Assembly: GCF_000714815.1 (NCBI RefSeq)
Contig: NZ_JMIH01000034.1
Span: 155,372 to 219,371, forward strand
Direction: 5' to 3'
Length of the DNA: 64,000 nt
From: Anditalea andensis
GTDB lineage: Bacteria; Bacteroidota; Bacteroidia; Cytophagales; Cyclobacteriaceae
Shown: positions 35,314 to 44,300 of the stretch, one piece after another
Numbering within the stretch: the first letter of the stretch is position 1
Layout of the letters: every line of letters starts with the position of its first letter
Position numbers and translations under genes: made by a program
Notes under the pieces: model-generated
The model's database searches: none
Told to the model about the DNA's origin: nothing
What the model saw: only the letters and a program-made list of their open reading frames with translations

Positions 35314-36054
35314 ATGAAACCAATATTCTTGAAACCAAAAGTCAAAATGAAGAGTAGGGTAAATTTCAAAAGATGGGCCTATTTCCTGTTTGTACCCATA
35401 CTGATTTCCAGTTGTTTAGACCAGGGTGATCCGGTAGAATTACCACCGGTAGCCCATGTTTCCCTATATCATGCCTCACCAAATGCCCCGGCACTGGATT
35501 TATATGTGGAGCATACCAGGATCAACCAGCAGATAGTAAATTATGCGAATAGCATAAGCTATACCCGGTTCCGAGTGGGAGAACGCCATTTTAGGATCAC
35601 CCCCTATAATGGGTTCAATACCTTACATGAATCTTCACATACATTAGAGGCTGATAAGATCTACTCCATATTTATAACCAATTCGGTTTCAAATATGTCC
35701 ACGCTCATGGTAGAGGATAAATGGAGTACACCTTCCTCCGGTAACGTAGGCCTACGGTCCCTTCACCTTTCTCCTGACTTAGGAGCAGTCCGTATTAAGA
35801 TCAGCCGTGAAGGCAAAGAATATATCCAAAACGGCTCTTTTGAACAAATCAATGATTTTGAGGAATTAGAAGCGGGTCAATATACCATAGAAGTAATATC
35901 GGACTTAACAGGGCAAACGCTACTTAGTGCTGAAAATATGGAATTGCGCAATGGCAGAATCTATACACTACTAATTAGAGGTTTCCAGACACCCACTGAA
36001 GGATCTTCCAATGGACTGGCCCTTCAGCTGCTGACAAACTATAATACCTTATAA
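35314..36054 (+). CDS. DUF4397 domain-containing lipoprotein
   Basis: 246 residues; an internal ATG at 35347 is an alternative start. The N-terminal signal ends in the lipobox LISSC, so the protein is likely lipid-anchored and periplasmic or surface-exposed. The opening VAHVSLYHASPNAPALDLYVE is the DUF4397 signature (a repeat of about 100 residues predicting a beta-sandwich). It recurs in weakened form as GLRSLHLSPDLGAVRIKI, so there are two domains (about 45-140 and 145-245). The function of the family is unknown. It is monocistronic with a terminator. Confidence 0.85.
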   Translation: MKPIFLKPKVKMKSRVNFKRWAYFLFVPILISSCLDQGDPVELPPVAHVSLYHASPNAPALDLYVEHTRINQQIVNYANSISYTRFRVGERHFRITPYNGFNTLHESSHTLEADKIYSIFITNSVSNMSTLMVEDKWSTPSSGNVGLRSLHLSPDLGAVRIKISREGKEYIQNGSFEQINDFEELEAGQYTIEVISDLTGQTLLSAENMELRNGRIYTLLIRGFQTPTEGSSNGLALQLLTNYNTL

Positions 36055-36077
36055 ATTACCGCTGAAGGTAATGATAT

Positions 36078-36115
36078 GGCCCTTAATACCTGCAGGTATC
36101 AGGGCCTTTTTTTTT
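36078..36115 (+). terminator. Rho-independent terminator after the DUF4397 gene
   Basis: GGCCCT pairs with AGGGCC and an inner ATACC pairs with GGTAT (36078-36106), with a TGCA loop and a run of nine T. It lies 24 bp after the stop codon. Confidence 0.88.
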
Positions 36116-36170
36116 GTGCTTTTTTAGCTATACACCACGGACATTGGCGACAGTAACCGAAAAAAAAAGG

Positions 36171-36202
36171 AAAAAAAAAACTATGAAATAAAGATCTCAT
36201 AG
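36171..36202 (-). terminator. Terminator downstream of the tRNA-like gene
   Basis: Read leftward, CTATGA/TCATAG (36181-36186 with 36197-36202) forms a hairpin followed by ten T (36171-36180). It lies 34 bp beyond the 3' end of the tRNA-like gene, as expected if that gene is transcribed. Confidence 0.7.
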
Positions 36203-36236
36203 CTTTTCTAATTAACAATAAACCCAAAATAACTAG

Positions 36237-36361
36237 CTGTAGGAGAAGGATTCGAACCTCCACAGGGCAGTTAGGCAAAAATACGAGCTCGCTATTTGCT
36301 TTATCCTCTTGACCCTACCCCCGAGACAGGAGGGCATGTCTGCCAATTTCAACATCCTACA
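36237..36361 (-). tRNA. Atypical tRNA-like gene, long extra arm, apparent GUC anticodon
   Basis: Read leftward, a 7-bp acceptor stem forms between TGTAGGA (5') and TCCTACA (3'), with G as discriminator and no encoded CCA. A D-loop like that of Leu/Ser tRNAs (AATTGGCAGACA) and a T-arm GGAGG-TTCGAAT-CCTTC are clear. The anticodon stem CCCTC/GGGGG closes the loop CTGTCTC, giving anticodon GUC (Asp), yet position 37 is U instead of a purine. Between anticodon stem and T-stem lie about 56 nt that fold into an extended arm (AGGG with CCCT, then a hairpin around CGAGCTCG). Normal Asp tRNAs have a 4-5 nt variable loop, so this is either an unusual class II tRNA, one carrying an insertion, or a tRNA pseudogene. 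A terminator follows. Confidence 0.6.
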
Positions 36362-36742
36362 TTATGTGGTAAAAACCTTATGTCTTTGTTCCAATGATTC
36401 AAATGTAATAGATCGATTTCTTTATTGCAAATAATTTAATAAAAAAAGTAAAAAATTATCGAATATGTATTTTTAATCTATAAACATTAACTAATTAATA
36501 ACACAAATATCTATTGATAATCAACATTTTATAGGTGATGACTTTATTTAATTAATTTTAAATATTTTAATATAGCTGAAGGAAAATTGTTAAAAAACAC
36601 GCAATTGGCACCCATACAGCTGTACAGAGCACCTTCCTCCATCATTGATTCGGAGCCTAAAATGACCTGCCAAAATAAAATAAGTAAAGCCTGAAAAGCG
36701 TGGCTGTTTTAGGGTGTAGGAATTAATGGTGGATAAGACCTG
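36362..36742. other. AT-rich spacer upstream of the tRNA-like gene
   Basis: About 380 bp of strongly AT-rich sequence without a supported gene. It should contain the promoter of the tRNA-like gene. Confidence 0.45.
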
Positions 36743-37744
36743 CTATAATTGGGCACATGTAGGATCAAAACCATATGCAGTGGCTGCATTCTTATAAAAG
36801 ATTTTAGATAAAACCGCTTCCGGTAAATCCAGTCCTATAAACTTCCCGCTAAATTCTGGAGCCTGCATCACTTCTTTACCAGCAAAAAATTGCCAATGAA
36901 ATTCCCACAGGATTTTAAACTTTTCAGCTACTGCATCTGGCGCATAATGTCCATCGTCTATTATATCGGTACCATATATGACCCTGTCCTGATAATCGAT
37001 TAAAAATGTTCTGACGGTGTCTCTATTCTGTTGTGCCTGATACTGAAGATGACAGATCCTCTCGGCCAGGTCCACTTTGGCCAGTGGATAAGTATCTAAC
37101 CAGCGGGCTACTTCCGAAACACTCCATTCCAGACTTGCCAGGTGTAAACCTATAAACTTTAGATGCGGGTGTTTGGATAACCGGTTATCTCTGGCTACCA
37201 ATTGCTCCTGGTAGGAAGGGTATTCCGGATGCAGGTACATATGGTATTGCGGGTGAAGCTGGAAATAGTTTCTGTCCGATTCTACGGTCATTTCATGTAA
37301 TGGTAACCAGCAGTTTTTAGGTTCTCCAAGATGTCCCAGTACCAGGATGTTGTTTGTTTCTATATATTCAAAAATCGGATCAAAGCTGGGATGGTCCAAC
37401 ATCACAAACTGGCCGTTGATATCCTTTAATTCCATGCCTATATTCTTCCAAAACTTCACCCCTACAGCTCCCGCTTCCATTCCAATCCGGATCTGATTTA
37501 TAGCCCTATCAGGCCATTCCGGTCTTCCCCAATCATCCAGGCTAAAGGAAGTTATAAATTTGACCCGGTCCGGATAAATATTGGAAAGCCGTAGGATATT
37601 TTCTCTTTGGTGGTCCAGTGGTATAAAAAAAGGAATATCGGTATTGATAGAGAGAAAATAGGCACCCTGTTCCACAGCAGTTATCATCTTTTCGATAGAG
37701 GGGGTGTTCAGGTGTACATGGGCATCTATAAAAGGTCTAATCAT
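36743..37744 (-). CDS. Amidohydrolase family metal-dependent hydrolase
   Basis: About 333 residues from the ATG at 37744; a TTG three codons upstream is the alternative. The metal ligands of the amidohydrolase-2 group are visible: His9 and His11 in FIDAHVHLNT, a Lys in VGVKFWKNIG, His in VLGHLGEP, His in FIGLHLASLEWS and Asp in VIYGTDIIDDG. It is a TIM-barrel hydrolase or decarboxylase acting on an unknown small substrate. There is no signal peptide, so it is probably cytosolic. It is isolated from its neighbours by more than 250 bp on each side. Confidence 0.85.
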   Translation of the reverse strand: MIRPFIDAHVHLNTPSIEKMITAVEQGAYFLSINTDIPFFIPLDHQRENILRLSNIYPDRVKFITSFSLDDWGRPEWPDRAINQIRIGMEAGAVGVKFWKNIGMELKDINGQFVMLDHPSFDPIFEYIETNNILVLGHLGEPKNCWLPLHEMTVESDRNYFQLHPQYHMYLHPEYPSYQEQLVARDNRLSKHPHLKFIGLHLASLEWSVSEVARWLDTYPLAKVDLAERICHLQYQAQQNRDTVRTFLIDYQDRVIYGTDIIDDGHYAPDAVAEKFKILWEFHWQFFAGKEVMQAPEFSGKFIGLDLPEAVLSKIFYKNAATAYGFDPTCAQL

Positions 37745-38004
37745 AGCACGCAATTTATTAATTAAACAAAAACATTCTATGGGGTCTGAAAATTAAAAAT
37801 CACTGGACCGCCATCAGAAAAATGCCTGCAGCATACCATGTGTAATTGTACAGGACCCTTAAGAGCCATTACAATTAGGTATATCAAATAGCCCAGATAG
37901 CCTAAGAAGGACTAAACAATATCATTAGATAATCTATTTATATTGTTTTAGAGGTATACGGAGTAAATTAAGCTAAGTACTCAAAACGGGCAAAGCAATA
38001 CAAC

Positions 38005-40731
38005 ATGAAGGAGATTTTAACCAAAGACTGGCACCACCTAGAAGTTAACGAAATAGAGAAAATTTTTGAAACCGACAGTTCTGAAGGCATTGGCAAAGAA
38101 GAGGCAGATAAAAGAATAGGACAGTTTGGAGAAAACAAAATCACCAAGCAGCAGCAGCAAAGCTCCTTCATGAGGTTTCTGCTTCAGTTCCACCAGCCAC
38201 TTATTTACATTTTATTGGGTGCTACTATTGTCACCCTGTTTTTGGGAGAATACATAGACGCAGGGGTCATTTTTGCAGTGGTGCTGCTGAATGCCATAAT
38301 AGGCTTCGTCCAGGAATCCAAAGCCCTTAGCGCCATAGATTCACTTTCTAAGAGTATGACTACCCAGGCTGTAGTGGTAAGAAATGGTGATAGGATAAAA
38401 ATAGAAGCATCTGCACTGGTACCGGGGGATCTGGTCCTGTTGGAATCGGGAGACCGGGTTCCGGCGGATCTCAGGCTCACTAGAATAAAAGACCTTCGTA
38501 TAGATGAATCCGCGCTTACAGGTGAATCAGTGGCAGTGGACAAAAAGCAGGATTTACTGGAAAAAGAAACCGTATTGGGGGACAGGACCAATATGGCCTA
38601 TGCCTCCACGGTAGTGACCTATGGAAGAGGCTCGGGCATTGTGATCGCTACCGGGGACAAAAGTGAAATAGGAAAAATATCAGGCCATATCAGTTCAGCA
38701 CAAGATATCAAAACTCCTCTCACTGTAAAAATAGAAAAATTCAGCCATCAGCTCTTATTTGTAATCCTGGGGTTGACTGTTTTGACATTTGCGATAGGAC
38801 TGCTGAGAGGCCAGGAGTTTACGGAAATCTTTATGTCTTCCGTTGCCTTTGCCGTCTCGGTCATTCCGGAGGGACTTCCTGCAGCGGTGACCATCATGCT
38901 GGCGCTGGGCGTATCCAAGATGGCCAAAAGGAGGGCCATCATCCGAAAACTGGTGGCAGTGGAAACATTGGGAAGCACTACTGTCATCTGTTCTGATAAG
39001 ACAGGTACACTCACAGAAAACCAGATGACCGTCCAGCGCATTTATGCCGGGGACCAGCTTTATAAAGTGACAGGTATAGGATATGCGCCTGAAGGTGAAA
39101 TCCAGACAGAGGGAAATAAGATAAAACTGGCTGATCATCAAGTATTGAATGAATGTCTTCAGTGCGGGCTATTATGTAATGACAGCAAAATCAAAAAAGA
39201 AGAAGAAAAATGGAAGCTGGAGGGTGATCCTACAGAAGCCGCCATATATGTGGCCTCTATAAAGGGGGGATTGGATGCTGACAACATCCACAAGGATTAT
39301 CCCAGGCTGGAAGATATACCATTTGAATCAGAATACCAATACATGGCTACCCTGCATAAAGTTGCTGACCATACCATAGCCTATATAAAAGGATCAATGG
39401 AAGCCCTTCTGGAACGCTCCGATAAGAGGCTAATGGGAAGTGATAAAGAAGAAGAGATCAACCCGGCCAAAATAGAAGAAGCGGCAAAGAAGATGTCATC
39501 TGATGGCCTTAGGGTTTTGGGCTTTGGTTCCATAATATTTGATTCCGGAAAAGAGCAAATCAGCCACGATGACCTGAAACATGGCGTTACCTTCCTGGGA
39601 TTGCAGGGTATGATAGATCCTCCACGTGATGAAGCCAAAACCTCCGTCCATTTATGTCAGAAAGCGGGCATACAGGTGAAGATGATCACCGGGGACCATG
39701 CCCTGACCGCATCGGCCATAGCGGGGATGATCGGACTGGAGGGTGAAAAGGAGGAGAACGGAAAACTTAAAGCATATACAGGAAGAGAACTATCTGATAT
39801 ATCTGATGAGGAATATCCTGACATAGCTGAGAGAATTGCTGTCTTTGCACGGGTAGCACCAGAACAAAAGTTAAAGTTGGTCAAAGCCCTGCAGTCAAAA
39901 AACAACGTGGTGGCCATGACAGGAGATGGCGTCAATGACGGCCCGGCACTCAAGCAGGCCAATATAGGTGTAGCCATGGGCATTACCGGTACCGAGGTGG
40001 CCAAAGATGCCTCCGATATGGTATTGACGGACGATAACTTTGCTTCTATTGAAAGCGCAGTGGAAGAAGGGCGTGGCGTATTTGACAATCTGACCAAGTT
40101 CATCGTCTGCATCCTGCCTACTAACCTGGGCCAAGGTCTATCAATAATGGCCTCCATTATATTGGGAATGGTACTTCCCATACTGCCTGTTCAGGCGCTT
40201 TGGGTGAATATGACCACTGCAGTCTTACTGGGATTGCCACTTGCATTTGAACCCAACGAACCGGATATTATGGACCGTAAACCCAGAAATCCAGACCAGC
40301 CTATCATGACGAAAAGCTTGGTTCTGAGGACACTTTTAGTAGGGTTTTTGATACTCCTGTTTGCTACAGGACTGTTTCACTACGAGCTATATTTGGGAGC
40401 AGATAAAGATTATGCACGCACGGTTACCACTACCACCATTGTGGTCATACAGGCATTTTATCTGTTGAACTGCCGTTCACTGCTTAAAACCAATATGGAA
40501 ATCGGATTTTTCAGCAATCCCTGGATATTTGGAGGAATAGGTTTAATGATGGTCTTTCAGGTATTGTTTATCTATGTACCGATCATGAATGTGTTTTTTC
40601 ATACGCTTCCTCTGAACCTTATGACATGGTTAAGAATATTAGCAGCCGGGGCTTTGGTTTATATCATCATTTCCATAGAAAAATATTTCAGACGGAAGTA
40701 TAAAAACAAAAATGGAGAGAGGAATAAGTAG
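38005..40731 (+). CDS. P-type cation-transporting ATPase (type IIA-like)
   Basis: 908 residues, normal for a type II P-ATPase pumping cations across the inner membrane. The actuator motif TGES (ALTGESVAVDKK), the M4 motif VIPEGLPAAVTI, the phosphorylated Asp331 of CSDKTGTLTENQM, the N-domain GDPTEAAI and the hinge MTGDGVNDGPALKQANIGVAMG are all present. In M6 the sequence is WVNMTTAVLLGLPLAFEP. The Asp that helps bind Ca2+ in SERCA-type pumps (N-x-x-T-D) is Ala here, so Ca2+ transport should not be assumed; other monovalent or divalent cations are possible. It is monocistronic. Confidence 0.93.
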   Translation: MKEILTKDWHHLEVNEIEKIFETDSSEGIGKEEADKRIGQFGENKITKQQQQSSFMRFLLQFHQPLIYILLGATIVTLFLGEYIDAGVIFAVVLLNAIIGFVQESKALSAIDSLSKSMTTQAVVVRNGDRIKIEASALVPGDLVLLESGDRVPADLRLTRIKDLRIDESALTGESVAVDKKQDLLEKETVLGDRTNMAYASTVVTYGRGSGIVIATGDKSEIGKISGHISSAQDIKTPLTVKIEKFSHQLLFVILGLTVLTFAIGLLRGQEFTEIFMSSVAFAVSVIPEGLPAAVTIMLALGVSKMAKRRAIIRKLVAVETLGSTTVICSDKTGTLTENQMTVQRIYAGDQLYKVTGIGYAPEGEIQTEGNKIKLADHQVLNECLQCGLLCNDSKIKKEEEKWKLEGDPTEAAIYVASIKGGLDADNIHKDYPRLEDIPFESEYQYMATLHKVADHTIAYIKGSMEALLERSDKRLMGSDKEEEINPAKIEEAAKKMSSDGLRVLGFGSIIFDSGKEQISHDDLKHGVTFLGLQGMIDPPRDEAKTSVHLCQKAGIQVKMITGDHALTASAIAGMIGLEGEKEENGKLKAYTGRELSDISDEEYPDIAERIAVFARVAPEQKLKLVKALQSKNNVVAMTGDGVNDGPALKQANIGVAMGITGTEVAKDASDMVLTDDNFASIESAVEEGRGVFDNLTKFIVCILPTNLGQGLSIMASIILGMVLPILPVQALWVNMTTAVLLGLPLAFEPNEPDIMDRKPRNPDQPIMTKSLVLRTLLVGFLILLFATGLFHYELYLGADKDYARTVTTTTIVVIQAFYLLNCRSLLKTNMEIGFFSNPWIFGGIGLMMVFQVLFIYVPIMNVFFHTLPLNLMTWLRILAAGALVYIIISIEKYFRRKYKNKNGERNK

Positions 40732-41355
40732 CTTTAGGTGCTGAAGCCTATATAACTAAATGACGTAAATAATGACAATTATGTTCAACCCGTTAAAGTA
40801 TAGAACCTGGTCCGCAATAAATTTTTTGGGACTAGGATCCATCGCTTAAGGCCAACATACTAAAAATACCAACTGTTATAATATAAGGAAATAAAAAAAC
40901 GCTTGAATGAAAACATATTATATGCTAAGGGTTTTTTTTAACTATGGTTAATCACTTTAAACATTGGTTAAACACCCTTGAACTTATGATTACTCCACCT
41001 AAAATATTCCCAGACAAGATATGCATGGTCTGGGGCTACGATCAGACTTTAAAACCATAGGCAAGCTTATACTGCCAAGCTATACCCATTTTACCTAGTA
41101 CTACGACATCTCTGAACGGCCATATTTTATATCCCTTCCCGGCAGGTATCCGGATCCCAGCCTTTTAAATTCTATAGTAAAATATAAACTCCGCCCTATC
41201 TATTCAAATTCGTCCAGTATCATTTGCTTGATCCATCCAAGGGATTTATAGCTTATCTCACTTATAGTAAAGATTTAATAATCTATACCAAAGCATTAGC
41301 TAAAGATATAAGCACTATTTTCGCCCATTAATATTTGCCACCTTAACATCAATAA
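40732..41355. other. Long intergenic region, no gene seen
   Basis: 624 bp without a supported coding frame. It is AT-rich with a few short T-runs and should carry the promoter of the large secreted protein gene. Confidence 0.45.
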
Positions 41356-44300
41356 ATGAAACACACTTTACCCAAATTTCTGATCGGGTTTCTTATGTTA
41401 TATTTGGCTTCGGCTACAGCATGGGCACAGCAATCAACTCCCTATGCGTTCATAGAAACATTTGAAAACCTTGGACTCACCGGCAACCAATATAGAGATG
41501 GTACTTTTGTGGGCAATAACGGGATTACCTGGACATATACCCATGTCTCCGGAGAGCAGGCTTTTCCTATAGATGGTGCAGGCATGCTCCTCCGAAGATC
41601 CGGTGACAATAGCCACATCAAATCAGAACTGATCACAGGTGGGATTTCCAATTTTCAGGTATTGATGAGAAAAGCATTTACAGGAGCCGGAGACCGGCAG
41701 ATAGGGCTTTTTATCAATGACCGGCTGATAGCCGAATCCATTGTTTTTGGGGGATTGTCCGGAGGAAGTGATGATATTTTTGCTTTTGCGGTGGACAATA
41801 TTGATGTAGCAGGAGATTTTACCTTGGAAATCAGGCACCTCAGCGGTGGGACGGCAAACAGACAACTGGTTATAGATGATATCAGGTGGAATTCATTTGA
41901 CGGTCCTGCCATGGAAAGAGTAGCTGCACCACAGTTTTCACCTCAAGGTGGTAGTTATACATCTACCCAAAACATCAACATTGCTACATCTACTGAATCT
42001 GCGAGGATTTATTATACCCTAGATGGTACTGATCCCACCACTGAAAGTAACCTTTATACCTACCCCCTACCGGTCGCCACTACTACAGTCTTAAAAGCAA
42101 TCGCTTCAAAAGATGGAATGGCTGACAGTGAAGTGTCGGAAGCGGAGTACGTAATCCATACTGCCAACTCCCCTGCAGCAGGTATTCCTTACCAACAGCA
42201 TTTCTCCCTCTTTAGCAATTTTACTACCGATGTTACCGCATTTGGAGAAAGTCTTGAATGGACCTTTTCTGGAAATATATTAAGCTATGGCGGTGATTTT
42301 GGTACAGGCACCCCAGCTGGGTTGCGGGGCAATGGTGTGGTGGGTTATCAGCATACAGGAAGTTCAGGTATTTTTACTTCCACTTTGGTAGTTTCCAATA
42401 CGACCGCTGTGACCATACAGGATTTAGAAATTTCCTATCGGGGTCTGACCGAAAGATTAAACCAAACACGCTTTCCCGCATTTACGGTGACGGTCAACGG
42501 ATACGTGGTTCCGGAATTAGGCTATTCTACCCAGGAGGGATCAGCACGTACGGTTTCTCATACTATCCAAGGTATAAATATATTGCCGGGTCAGGAAGTG
42601 GAGATTTCATGGTCTTCTGATAGAGGATTGAGCACTACAGGAGGAAGCAGACAGATAGGTCTTACTGAAGTTTCAGTTATACCGGTAATATCTGAAGCAC
42701 CTGTCCTAAACGTAGAAGATTTTAACAATATATCCTTGGGCACGGGATATACCAATGGTTCATTTGTCGGCAACAGCGACATTATCTGGAACTACGTAGC
42801 TTCCAGAAACGAAGGTGATTTTCCTATAGACGGCAAAGGTTTGATGCTTAGGGGGGCAAGCTATGAATCGAAAATCACTTCCTCGGCTATACCCGGAGGT
42901 ATCGGTTCCTTTAGCATGGATTTACGAAAAGCCTTTACGGGAGGAGCGGACAGGCAGGTAGCCTTATTGATCAATGGGGAAGAAATCGCCCGTTCAGAAA
43001 TATTCGGCGGTTTTTCCGGAGCTGATGCCACTATCAGAACTTTTGAAGTGAATGATATCCACTTAGGAGGTGACATCGTCATAGAAATCAGAAACCTTAC
43101 CGAAGGACAGATTACAATCGATAATATCACCTGGACGCCATTTGAAGATAATTTTCCTCCGGTCATCTCATCACTTTCCCCAGCCAACGGTGACCAGGAA
43201 ATAGACAGCAATGCCGACCTCTCCATCACTTTTGATGAACGGATTATAAAAGGTCAGGGAAACATCATCCTATACGATACCAATGGATCACCTGTTCAGA
43301 CGATAGCCATATCCAGTGAACTAGTAAGCATAGATGGCCATACGGCTTCTATTGCTTTATCAGAGCTGGCACAAGCTTCTACTTTTTATGTATTGATAGA
43401 TGCTGGCGCTTTTGAAGATAGGTTTGGCAATCCTTCTGGCGGTATTGAAAGTCCTGAACAGTGGGTTTTCACCACCTTTGACCCCAATGCTCCCCTAATC
43501 ACTGTAAATAGGGAAGCCCTGGACAATTTTGGCAGGATAAGCAGTGGCCAGGCATCAGCTTCCCAGACATTTGCATTGACCCTAACCAATGTCTCGGCTC
43601 CTATCAGTGTATCGGCCCCAATAAATTTTGAAGTAGGTATTGACGGAATATTCAGTAATGAACTTATACTTGATCCCGCAGAATCGGGAACCAGCGAAAC
43701 CCACGTCCAGGTGAGGTTTACACCTAACAGTGGCACTAACCAATCTATAGAAGGGGATCTTATCATCAGCAGTGATGGAGCTGTCAGTCGAAGTGTAAGG
43801 TTAATCGGTGATGAGATCGGTAACCAGATTACCATTGCTGCAGCCAGATTACTGCCAAACGGTACAGAGGTATTTGTAGAAGGGATCGTGGTGGCTGGCA
43901 GCACCCTCAATCCAGATAACAGGTGGATTCAGGATGCGACTGGGGGTATTATGCTGAGGGCATTTTCCAATACACTGGAGAATGGCGTCGAACGCTCTGC
44001 TGATCTTAATGTAGGGGACAGTGTGAGGATATCCGGTACTTTGGCTACTTTTAATCAGAACATACAGATCAGTGCCGGAGCGATTGGGATGGAACGTCTG
44101 GCCGCAAATACATTATTACCGGAACCGCTGACAATCAGTATAGCAGACATCAGTAATCCTGCAGTGCAGGGCAGACTGGTAAGGGTAGATGGATTAAGCC
44201 TCAGTGATCCAAGAATTTTGTTCGAAGGAGCAGGTGCATTAGGAAGCTACACCATAACAGGCCAATCCGGGAGTAGGATCTTAAGGATACCTACAGCCGA

